The notes under the pieces: generated by a model | Seen by the model: only the letters and a program-made list of their open reading frames with translations | Database searches by the model: none | Told to the model about the DNA's origin: nothing | Origin: 2-02-FULL-62-17 sp046153355 | GTDB taxonomy: Bacteria; Pseudomonadota; Gammaproteobacteria; Burkholderiales; SG8-39 | Length of the DNA stretch: 11,531 nucleotides | Assembly (NCBI GenBank): GCA_046153355.1 | Contig: JBJXEY010000485.1 | Span: forward strand, 1 to 11,531 | Reading direction: 5' to 3' | Program-made: the position numbers and the translations under genes | In this document: one piece after another, positions 1 to 6,277 of the stretch | How the letters are laid out: each line of letters starts with the position of its first letter | How positions within the stretch are numbered: position 1 is the first letter of the stretch

Positions 1-1130
1 TCAATCAACGCCCCAAGCGCCAGCGCGTCCATGAAAGGCTCTATAACGTGATTGTTTTCTTCGGTCGGCAGTTCAATCGGAGCGCCATACTTGTCAGCGC
101 CAGTCGCGCGGCTCGCGACAAGGCTAAGATCGTCTCCAAGATAAAGATCTTCGGAGCGAATAGAAACCACATCAGGCACGCCCTGAACAAACGCTTCCCC
201 CGGGAATAACACCGAGCGGATCTTCTCGACCGATTGAGTGGCAAATTGATTTGCGTGAGTCTCAAGACGATTCGCCGCAGGCCCCAACTCCTGCGCGATG
301 CCCTCCTTGAAAATTGCCGCGACGCCCGCGGAAACAATCCCTAGAGGGCCACCAAGCAATCCTATAAGCTCGACTAGATTAGCTGTACTAGGATCGTAGC
401 CAGCCGAATTAAACACCGTGGCACGCGAATCGAAAATATCGGGAAACAATCGCGCGGCGATATATGCGAGATGCCCACCAAGACTGTGGCCCGTCAAACT
501 GACAGAGTCGCCCGCTTGAATTTTGCCGAGCCCGGTAGCCCGCTCTGCCTCGCTGAAAATGAAGTAAACATACGGCGCGTTTAGTAACGAATCGCCAGCG
601 GCCCGAAGAAACGAATTCGAGGTTAACGGCAGTTCTAGACTTGCCTCGACTTTTAATTGCCGCACATTCGTGCCGACGCCTCGCAAACGCATCACATAGT
701 TGGCCATCGACACAACTTGCGTTAAAGCGAGGCCAAGAAAACCAATCTGCCCTAAATCGGCCGAGAGAAGATCTACCCTCTGGTCTTCTCCCGACTCCGT
801 ACCGCGCATGGCGAGCACTTTCTCGCCTGCCCGCTCGAAAAGCGTCGCGCCGAAGCCACTTTTATCAGATGCGGCTTGTTGATCTTGGTTGGCGGGTAGG
901 TCACCGCCATAATACGAGGAGATTTTCCAAACTGGGGCTCCGTAACTATTCGCGGAATCAAAATAGAAATTACCCAGTTCCGAAGGAATACGATCCTGCT
1001 CTCTTGCCAGGCGCGCAAATCGCGCTCCGCCAATCACCGGATCAATTGATTGTGTGACATCCGTCCCAAGACGAACATACGACGCAGTAGCAAGAGTTGC
1101 GTATTTAAAATATTCCTCAATCGCTGTCAT
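1..1130 (-). CDS. Lipase-like alpha/beta hydrolase, probable T1SS cargo (3' end outside window)
   Basis: The reading frame is open from the ATG at 1130-1128 to the left edge, giving 376 codons with the C-terminus missing. Residues 214-219 read GHSLGG, the nucleophile elbow of class 3 lipases, so Ser216 is the likely nucleophile. His361 (in NNHVIEPF) and Asp320 (in GVPDVVS) are candidates for the rest of the triad; that assignment is inference. A beta-strand segment (EKVLAMRGT, residues 103-111) precedes the elbow, as in lipases. No Sec signal peptide is visible: the N-terminus is MTAIEEYFKYATLATASY. That fits export through the HlyB-type exporter encoded upstream. RTX repeats and a C-terminal secretion signal would lie beyond the edge and cannot be checked here. 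The start overlaps the stop of the preceding gene (ATGA), which suggests translational coupling. It could instead be a cytoplasmic class 3 lipase-like protein or a phospholipase. Confidence 0.8.
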   Translation of the reverse strand, partial: MTAIEEYFKYATLATASYVRLGTDVTQSIDPVIGGARFARLAREQDRIPSELGNFYFDSANSYGAPVWKISSYYGGDLPANQDQQAASDKSGFGATLFERAGEKVLAMRGTESGEDQRVDLLSADLGQIGFLGLALTQVVSMANYVMRLRGVGTNVRQLKVEASLELPLTSNSFLRAAGDSLLNAPYVYFIFSEAERATGLGKIQAGDSVSLTGHSLGGHLAYIAARLFPDIFDSRATVFNSAGYDPSTANLVELIGLLGGPLGIVSAGVAAIFKEGIAQELGPAANRLETHANQFATQSVEKIRSVLFPGEAFVQGVPDVVSIRSEDLYLGDDLSLVASRATGADKYGAPIELPTEENNHVIEPFMDALALGALI

Positions 1131-1798
1131 TTTTTCACGCTTTCCCGAAACTGCATGGTGGGACGCAACACATTTTCGTAGAGCATGCCTTTGACATCTC
1201 GTTTCCCAATACAAATCTTGATTGGTGTATCCAGGCCAATGAAGAACCAAGAGGGATATCGCCCATAGCTAATTTCAAGCCCTAGAATGTCTTTTGTCTG
1301 GTTGTCAATTAGAGTCGATTCGTGTTTGACTATTTTGTGACCATAGGGTAAGTGGGTTTTCGATCTGTAATGGTACTTTGCGGTAGGCTGATCAAGCACG
1401 ACAGAACTCCATTTGCCATCGACCTTCTCAATTCGCACAAAGTTTTCTCTCCCCTTCATCTCAAAGAATAAATACCCCGTTTTATCAAATGACTCGATAG
1501 CCTCAGCTGTTGGCGGTCCCGCGTGAGTACTTCGTGTGTCGTCATAAAACCCATCAACCTGCACTTTTTTGTTAATAAACGTCCCAGCCTCATTGCAAGC
1601 CTGCCCAAAATTCCAAGCGATCCAAAATTCCTCGCTTATCGGCAACACAACAAAGACTGTGGCGATGACCGGGAGAATTACTTTTCGTACACGGAAGCTT
1701 TTTAATTGATGCGATAGCCACAGATAAACGCCCAACAGGACTCCGTAAGCTATACCCAGCGGAACAATGCTAAAAACACTTAGGTAGTAGAAGCCCAA
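1127..1798 (-). CDS. Small two-helix membrane protein of unknown function
   Basis: This 223-residue protein is not recognised as a named family. Two hydrophobic helices are visible, at about residues 5-29 and 39-61, separated by a basic loop (RVRK) that would be cytoplasmic by the positive-inside rule. The soluble domain of about 160 residues would then face the periplasm. That domain is polar, with mixed strand-like segments (GYLFFEMKG, FVRIEKVDG). The start is TTG at 1798-1796, chosen because an AGGAG ribosome site lies at 1811-1807, 8 nt upstream, and no ATG or GTG exists in this frame before the upstream stop. Its position between an exporter and a lipase-like gene, overlapping the latter by ATGA, suggests a role tied to the secreted hydrolase, such as an immunity, chaperone or anchoring factor. 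That role is inference from position only. Confidence 0.75.
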   Translation of the reverse strand: MGFYYLSVFSIVPLGIAYGVLLGVYLWLSHQLKSFRVRKVILPVIATVFVVLPISEEFWIAWNFGQACNEAGTFINKKVQVDGFYDDTRSTHAGPPTAEAIESFDKTGYLFFEMKGRENFVRIEKVDGKWSSVVLDQPTAKYHYRSKTHLPYGHKIVKHESTLIDNQTKDILGLEISYGRYPSWFFIGLDTPIKICIGKRDVKGMLYENVLRPTMQFRESVKK

Positions 1799-1806
1799 AC
1801 CATTTA

Positions 1807-1811
1807 CTCCT
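1807..1811 (-). promoter_or_regulatory. Ribosome binding site AGGAG fixing a TTG start
   Basis: AGGAG on the minus strand lies 8 nt before the TTG at 1798. A nearer ATG at 1803-1801 is out of frame and encodes only seven codons (MVWASTT, then TAA). The TTG is therefore the likely start of the two-helix membrane protein. Confidence 0.6.
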
Positions 1812-1817
1812 ATGTCG

Positions 1818-3986
1818 CTAGGCCATCACTTTTGGATCAATGGCACGCCCAACCTCCACCACCTCATCCACCTCCAACCCCTTCGGCCATTGATGCGCGA
1901 TGAAAAGCATCGTGGCTTTGCCTTTCAAAGCGTTCACGGTTTGAGCAAATTGTTCGGCGGTGGGCGCATCCAGGTTGCTGGTGGCTTCGTCGAAGATCAG
2001 GATTTTTGGGCGTTTGAGTATGGCGCGGGCGATGGCAAGGCGTTGTTTTTGTCCGCCAGATAGTCCGACGCCGTGTTCACCGATGGCGGTGTTGTAGCCC
2101 TTTGGCAGCGCTTCGATAACGTCGTGAATTTCGGCAATTTTGCAGGCCGTAATGACGTCCTGAAAGCTTGCGTGGGGGCTGCCGCTAACCAGGTTTTCGT
2201 GGACGCTGCCTGAGAAGAGGCGGGTCTCCTGCGGGACAACGCCGTAGTACTGGCGTAGTTCGTTGGCCGAAAGGTGACGAATGTCGCGTCCGTCGATGAG
2301 TATTTGCCCTTCGCTGGGTTGATAGAAACCCAAGAGCAATTTGGATAGGGTGCTTTTTCCCGAGCCCGATGGCCCCGTGAGCACGGTAAGTTTGCCGGGC
2401 CGGAGTTCCAAATTCAGTTTTTCGAATACCTTGGCTCGATCTCCGTAGGCATAAGATAGCTCGCGCACCACCACCCGCCCTTCGCCATCCATGGATCTTG
2501 AAGGCGTCAGTGTCCATGGTTCGGTGGGCGCGTTCATGATGTCGCCCAGGCGCTTGACCGAGATGTTGGCCTGTTGGAATTCCTGCCAAAGTCCCGCAAG
2601 ACGCAGCATCGGTTGCGAGAGCCTTCCGGCGAACATTTGAAACGCCACCAACATGCCAACGGTGAAGCCATCGTTTCGCATCACCAACAGCGCACCAACG
2701 CAAAGGATCATCAAGGTCATTGCCTGTTCCAATGCATTGGCAATGGTGTTGTAGGTATTGGAGATTTGCCGGGTAGCAAACCCCGCTGCGAGGTAAGTCG
2801 CCAGGTAGTCATCGAAGCGCGCCTCCAATCGCGGCTCCATCTGCAACGCTTTGACGGTCTCCATTCCCGATACGTATTCGGTGAGAAACGCCTGATTGCG
2901 CGCGCCAAGCAAAAATTGACGATTCAGGCGCGCACGAAGGAAAGGTGTCACCACGATGCTTGCCGTGGCGATCAACACCAGCATGCCCACCGCAATCAGC
3001 GAGAGCTCCCAACTATAGGCAAACATCACCGCCAAAAAAACAATCAGAAACGGCAGGTCAAGCAATAGCGACACCACGGCGCCCGCCATGAACTCACGAA
3101 TCGTCTCAACCGCGTGTAATCGCGCCACCAGCGTGCCGGTCGGACGCGCCTCGAAGTAAGGCAACAACACACGTAGCAAATGGCGAAATACCTGGCTGGC
3201 GAGCACCGCATCGACGCGATTACCGGTATGAATCACCAGGTACTGGCGCAGCCAACTCATTCCCGCCGAAAACAGCATGAACATCGTGAGGCCCAGCGCA
3301 ACGACAATCAAGGTGCTTTGCGTCTGGTGGACCACCACTTTATCAATTATTACTTGGGTAAATAACGGCGTGGTCAGACCAACAACTTGAATCGCAAACG
3401 ATGCGATCAAAACGTTTCGCCACACCGCCTTATGCTTGAGTAACTCCGTGGCAAACCAGCGAAATCCGAATGGCACACTACTCGACCCAGTTTCGTCCTC
3501 TATCCCCTCTACCGGCTCATCAACGCGCGCATCGTGACTGACGAAAAACCCACCGGCGCAGAACAATTGATGAAATTGATTTGCCGGTACCTGCTTAGGC
3601 GTCGTATCGCCCGACTCGAAATAAAGGACCTGACCGTTTTCGATCCGCAGGATAAGTGCGACAGACGACGCATCGGAAGTTCGATCATTCGCGCCCGAAC
3701 TGCTTGCTTCGGTCGTTCTTGGATTTAGCGGCGAATCTACAGCGTTGCTTTGCTCGCCCTTCAGGGGCAATAAAGCAATACACGGCAGCGGCATTTTTTC
3801 GGGCCGGACTCCCTTAAAGCTTGCCCGACCAATGCGAAATCCAAGAGCCTTGCCCGCCTCGATCAAAGTGATATCGGAAAATGGCGGCGGATAGTTGCGC
3901 AGCACCAAGCTCGACTCGAACGGGACGCGGTGAACCTGGCAAAGGCTACCCAATAGCCACAACAGTTGGTCACGTGCCAGCAGCAT
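1818..3986 (-). CDS. Type I secretion ABC exporter, HlyB family
   Basis: An inner-membrane ATPase that would pair with a membrane fusion protein and an outer-membrane channel to export an unfolded substrate in one step. With the ATG at 3986 it has 722 residues, close to HlyB-type exporters. The N-terminal part (about 1-150) is a C39 peptidase-like domain. At the catalytic Cys position, by alignment to HlyB Tyr9 from memory, there is Gln7, so no cleavage is expected. A transmembrane domain covers about 185-480. The nucleotide-binding domain has Walker A GPSGSGKST (538-546), Q-loop Gln586, signature LSGGQ (642-646), Walker B ILIFDEA (662-668) and switch His698. A Ser/Thr/Asn-rich insert of about 30 residues interrupts the C39-like domain near residues 78-108. 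The ATG at 3986 is preferred because GGAGG lies 4 nt upstream. A TTG 22 codons earlier (4052) lacks usable spacing. The downstream partners are probable cargo genes. Confidence 0.9.
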   Translation of the reverse strand: MLLARDQLLWLLGSLCQVHRVPFESSLVLRNYPPPFSDITLIEAGKALGFRIGRASFKGVRPEKMPLPCIALLPLKGEQSNAVDSPLNPRTTEASSSGANDRTSDASSVALILRIENGQVLYFESGDTTPKQVPANQFHQLFCAGGFFVSHDARVDEPVEGIEDETGSSSVPFGFRWFATELLKHKAVWRNVLIASFAIQVVGLTTPLFTQVIIDKVVVHQTQSTLIVVALGLTMFMLFSAGMSWLRQYLVIHTGNRVDAVLASQVFRHLLRVLLPYFEARPTGTLVARLHAVETIREFMAGAVVSLLLDLPFLIVFLAVMFAYSWELSLIAVGMLVLIATASIVVTPFLRARLNRQFLLGARNQAFLTEYVSGMETVKALQMEPRLEARFDDYLATYLAAGFATRQISNTYNTIANALEQAMTLMILCVGALLVMRNDGFTVGMLVAFQMFAGRLSQPMLRLAGLWQEFQQANISVKRLGDIMNAPTEPWTLTPSRSMDGEGRVVVRELSYAYGDRAKVFEKLNLELRPGKLTVLTGPSGSGKSTLSKLLLGFYQPSEGQILIDGRDIRHLSANELRQYYGVVPQETRLFSGSVHENLVSGSPHASFQDVITACKIAEIHDVIEALPKGYNTAIGEHGVGLSGGQKQRLAIARAILKRPKILIFDEATSNLDAPTAEQFAQTVNALKGKATMLFIAHQWPKGLEVDEVVEVGRAIDPKVMA

Positions 3987-3990
3987 GTGC

Positions 3991-3995
3991 CCTCC
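3991..3995 (-). promoter_or_regulatory. Ribosome binding site GGAGG deciding the exporter start
   Basis: GGAGG on the minus strand ends 4 nt before the ATG at 3986. The alternative TTG at 4052-4050 has a G-rich run (GAGGG) only 1-2 nt upstream, too close to act. The internal ATG also places the C39-like domain at the very N-terminus, as is usual for HlyB-like exporters. Confidence 0.6.
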
Positions 3996-4052
3996 GCCGT
4001 CAATGGGCACAGAAACCGATGCGCCCGCGCTTCGATCAATGCTGCCTGCCAA

Positions 4053-4342
4053 ACCCTCAGGCTGCTCTTAATAGCTCACGATATGGACAACCTCCAGCCC
4101 CAATTGCGGCCTAAGCATAAATGTAATGGGTTTTAGGAAATTTGGTTGTCCTCGGTGCCGCGGAATCAATACCGCAGATCCAATCATTGGAAACGGGCCT
4201 GTCGACACCATGAGGCCTCCGCTACGCAATGAAGGTATGCGAATTTTGCCATGGTGTTTGCCTGCGCGGCTGACGGTAGGCGCGAGAAAGTGAAGACCAC
4301 TTTTGCGCGTATGGAACGACTATTTGTAGGGCCTAAAATGCC
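4053..4342. other. Gene-free stretch with two 8-bp inverted repeats
   Basis: No credible gene is seen between the exporter and the DUF3800 gene, both read on the minus strand. The stretch holds GGACAACC (4085-4092) against GGTTGTCC (4144-4151), and ACACCATG (4205-4212) against CATGGTGT (4250-4257). The exporter's promoter should lie here, and the sequence around 4093-4143 is relatively A/T-rich, but no convincing -35/-10 pair was found. No clear terminator with a U-run was found for the DUF3800 gene. Eight-base pairs at this spacing can arise by chance. Confidence 0.35.
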
Positions 4343-5116
4343 TTATGGAATCCACGGTCCAACACTCCCATGGTTTTTTCTGCTAAAGCATGCGGGGCAT
4401 TCGCATAGTCCTGAAAGGTCGTCTCGAACATGGACCAAACCATGAACTATGCCGTTCTGAGTATCAAAGAAAGGTAAAAGAACCTTCATGATTCGGGCAT
4501 CGCGACGTTCGAAAAGCAACCAAGTTGCGTGGGCCACGATATCGGCCGCTTGCAGAAGCCTCGATTCGCGCATCGGTGCAAAGTAAGGTATGTCAGCGAG
4601 ATTGTTGATAGCGCCCCACTGCGTGCCTTTTTGATGGAAACCGCGGACCCAGATTGCTCTTGCGTCAAATCGACCTTCAGAAAAAATAATTAAGCCCCTC
4701 TGCGGGTTGCCCTTTTCTTGGTATTGACGCTGCAAAAGAATGTCAAAACGCTTGCAGACCTGCTCAGTAGCACGTTCAACAGCAGCTTCGCCCCAAAATT
4801 GTTTGGTCTTTTCGACCGCAGCGGCGAACAAGACTTTATTTTGAGCTGGGACTCCAGCTATTGCAGCGCACAAATCATAGATCACCTCTTCCCGTTTCTC
4901 CGGCGATACCTTTCTCCAGAGATCGCGGCCGCTTCGAATCTCTGAAGCGTGAAATGGAATCGGTTGGTGATTTGGAAAGTGTTTGTCTTGGACCTGCTCA
5001 ATTGCCTTGGTCAGGAAATAGGTGCTGCGTTCAAACAGTGCGAGGCCAGCAAGTACAAAGTAACGATCATTCGGATCGTTCTCATTTCCCGATTCGTCCA
5101 AATACAAGAGATACAT
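4343..5116 (-). CDS. DUF3800 domain protein
   Basis: This 257-residue protein begins with MYLLYLDESG, the typical DUF3800 N-terminus with acidic Asp7 and Glu8. Further family-like features are FHASEI (55-60, His56), a strand with acidic residues LIIFSEGRFD (142-151), and LLQAADIVAHATW (187-199, Asp192) near the C-terminus. DUF3800 is generally described as having an RNase H-like fold and is frequent near mobile and defence genes; its biochemical role is not settled. The C-terminus carries a CxCxxC cluster (CECPAC, 238-243) that may bind a metal. The start is fixed by the family N-terminus, although no Shine-Dalgarno sequence precedes it. Instead a 7-bp inverted repeat ends 2 bases upstream of the ATG. 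It stands alone, preceded by a candidate small RNA and its terminator. Nuclease activity is inference. Confidence 0.85.
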   Translation of the reverse strand: MYLLYLDESGNENDPNDRYFVLAGLALFERSTYFLTKAIEQVQDKHFPNHQPIPFHASEIRSGRDLWRKVSPEKREEVIYDLCAAIAGVPAQNKVLFAAAVEKTKQFWGEAAVERATEQVCKRFDILLQRQYQEKGNPQRGLIIFSEGRFDARAIWVRGFHQKGTQWGAINNLADIPYFAPMRESRLLQAADIVAHATWLLFERRDARIMKVLLPFFDTQNGIVHGLVHVRDDLSGLCECPACFSRKNHGSVGPWIP

Positions 5117-5118
5117 GC

Positions 5119-5144
5119 AATCAAGTCTATCGTCTGTCTTGATT
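5119..5144 (-). repeat. Inverted repeat abutting the DUF3800 start codon
   Basis: AATCAAG (5119-5125) and CTTGATT (5138-5144) form 7-bp arms with a 12-nt centre. The repeat ends 2 bases before the ATG at 5116, where a ribosome site would normally sit. It could be an operator or an RNA hairpin that limits translation. Both are inference. Confidence 0.45.
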
Positions 5145-5149
5145 CACAA

Positions 5150-5180
5150 AAGAAAACGGCTCGCAGAAAAAAACGAGCCG
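5150..5180 (-). terminator. Intrinsic terminator upstream of the DUF3800 gene
   Basis: CGGCTCG (5180-5174 on the minus strand) pairs with CGAGCCG (5163-5157) across a 10-nt U-rich loop and is followed by TTTTCTTTTG (5156-5147). Stem plus U-tract fits a Rho-independent terminator for minus-strand transcription. On the plus strand the stem is followed by an A-rich run, so it should not act that way. Confidence 0.75.
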
Positions 5181-5234
5181 AGAAAAATAAGGCAACTGGC
5201 AAATGCGGGTCGCAAAGGCAACCCAACCAGTCGC
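5150..5234 (-). ncRNA. Candidate small RNA or attenuating leader, about 85 nt
   Basis: The unit is bounded by a sigma70-like promoter (5242-5270) and an intrinsic terminator (5180-5150). The RNA between them can fold: ACUGG (5231-5227) pairs with CCAGU (5199-5195) and encloses GGGUUGC (5224-5218) pairing with GCGACCC (5213-5207) over a CUUU loop, with one G-U pair. A U-rich single-stranded stretch (UUAUUUUUCU, 5190-5181) follows, then the terminator stem. This layout fits a stand-alone small RNA, possibly Hfq-binding, or a leader that attenuates the DUF3800 gene. No known RNA family is recognised. The transcription start near 5234 is estimated from the -10 box. Expression is not demonstrated. 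Confidence 0.45.
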
Positions 5235-5241
5235 AGGGGGT

Positions 5242-5270
5242 ATTGTGCTCTAGCTACTGGGTGGCGTCAA
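5242..5270 (-). promoter_or_regulatory. Sigma70-like promoter driving the candidate small RNA
   Basis: The minus strand reads TTGACG (5270-5265) as -35, then exactly 17 nt, then CACAAT (5247-5242) as -10. That is 5/6 and 4/6 matches to consensus with ideal spacing. The start would fall near 5234. Transcription would meet the terminator at 5180-5150 before reaching the DUF3800 gene. Confidence 0.5.
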
Positions 5271-5475
5271 TTCGACTCCAGCGTGGCGGCCGAGCCAACC
5301 GAGGTGACATCCGTTTGTAGTTCGCCCGTCACCAGGGCCTGAATCATTTGCGGCGTCGCCTATAAGGCACCACGCAAAACAGCACGTTGCGGCTCCCGCG
5401 CAGCCATTCCGAATACGTGTATCCGGAACTGATGAAACCGAAAATCGCCCAAATCCGATTACACGGCACGCGCAA
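5271..5475. other. Gene-free remnant sequence between the tctC pseudogene and the small RNA
   Basis: Only short open frames occur here. On the minus strand, a 26-codon frame (ATG 5347, stop 5269-5267, beginning MIQALVTGELQTDV) and a frame directly after the tctC stop (encoding IWAIFGFISSGYTYSEWLRG) both read like real protein, but they are in different frames and quickly stop. They may be scraps of further genes of the decayed operon. No family can be assigned with confidence. Confidence 0.3.
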
Positions 5476-6085
5476 CTACTCCGCCTCGATCCCCACCCTC
5501 TGAACGATCTCCCGAAAGCGTGGAATGTCGCGTTTCACCAGCGCAAGCAGCTCCGCGCCCGTTCCCCCTGTAGGCTCTAGCCCGGCCTTGTTCAGGCGCT
5601 CGGCGACCTCGGGCATTAGCACCGAGCGTTTTTTCGCGTCGATCACCAATGCGCGCAGCCGCCCTTGGCGTAGGAAGCCCAGCACCGCTGTTGGCGAGGT
5701 AATGGTCAGGCTCGCCTCACCGGTGGCCACCGCCTGCACTGCGGTGCCAGCGCCCTTGTAGGGAATATGCACGACATCGATCCCCATCCTGGCTTTCAAC
5801 GCCTCAATGTTGATCTGGGGCATGCTGGCGATACCGTAGCTTCCGTAGTTTGTAGCCATCCGGGGCGGATTTCGCCACGAAGTCGCTGCCCACCAGTCCG
5901 TTCGCGCCGGGCTTACTTTCGACGATCACCGTTTGCCCGAGCAGCTCGCCCATTTTTTCGCCAACCATGCGCGCGGTGAGATCTGCGCCTCCGCCGGTCG
6001 GAAACGAAACCACCAGTCGCACGGGCTTATTAGGAAAGGCACCTTGTACCAGCAAGCCCCCGGGGCCAGCGCCATTCCCGGCGCA
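5476..6085 (-). pseudogene. Bug/TctC-type periplasmic binding protein, decayed (two deletions)
   Basis: Intact family members are about 320 residues and bind carboxylates in the periplasm. Here an N-terminal piece (6085 to about 5850) carries the mature N-terminus GAFPNKPVRLVVSFPTGGG and ends at FVAKSAPDGYK. A C-terminal piece in another frame (about 5860-5476) carries NYGSYGIASMPQ, the conserved VHIPYKGAG, and a normal C-terminus. About 70-80 codons that normally lie between APDGY and the YGS(S)G region are missing, and the join near 5845-5855 is out of frame. The signal-peptide start is also lost: the frame runs back only to the TAG at 6088-6086, leaving a signal-like end (GGLLVQGAF). A TTG (6055) or the ATG at 5859 could start short products, but neither would make a working binding protein. 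Confidence 0.85.
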
Positions 6086-6271
6086 CTAGATGTGCGCGTA
6101 ACGTGCCCGGCTGTCGTCGAGCGTTTCGTTTTGCGCCTCGGCGGTATCTTGCGCGGGCCGCCCGGCCCTGCGCGCCACGTTGATTTTGGAGCGCGTGCGG
6201 CGAACGTCCCAGGTCTCGGGTTCCTGGAAAGTGTAGGCATGGGAGGTGGCCAAGGCGCAGATGACAGGCAT
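6086..6271 (-). pseudogene. N-terminal stub resembling a LigB-type extradiol dioxygenase
   Basis: The 61-codon frame starts at the ATG at 6271, 6 bases after the stop of the Pht5-like gene, the spacing of a coupled operon partner. Its start (MPVICALATSHAYTF, then EPETWDVRRTRSK) and end (DDSRARYAHI) resemble, from memory, the first 60 or so residues of class III extradiol ring-cleavage enzymes of roughly 300 residues or more. In such enzymes an early His binds iron; His11 here is a candidate. The frame ends at TAG (6088-6086), and the following codons in the same frame belong to the tctC remnant, so the gene was cut and joined to tctC by deletion. The family call is moderate; a similarity search could place it elsewhere. 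Confidence 0.5.
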
Positions 6272-6277
6272 TTGCTA

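Noticed and set aside
641..1057. Plus-strand open frames inside the lipase-like gene
   Set aside because: They lie antisense to a continuous minus-strand frame with a clear GHSLGG motif and have no recognisable protein features.
2185..3068. Other-frame open frames over the ABC exporter
   Set aside because: All overlap the exporter frame, which carries the complete set of ABC motifs.
4050..4052. TTG start giving a 744-residue exporter
   Set aside because: Its ribosome site spacing is only 1-2 nt, while the ATG at 3986 has GGAGG at 4 nt and puts the C39-like domain at the N-terminus.
4251..4445. 64-codon plus-strand frame at the 3' end of the DUF3800 gene
   Set aside because: It overlaps the conserved DUF3800 C-terminus in antisense and shows no ribosome site or family similarity.
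5255..5285. Possible tRNA T-arm (ATTCGACTCC)
   Set aside because: The bases on each side do not pair as a T-stem, and no acceptor or anticodon stems are found around it.
5267..5347. 26-codon frame (MIQALVTGELQTDV...) as a small gene or binding-protein fragment
   Set aside because: It reads like a transporter-binding-protein scrap but is too short to assign. Its upstream frame closes at once with TAG.
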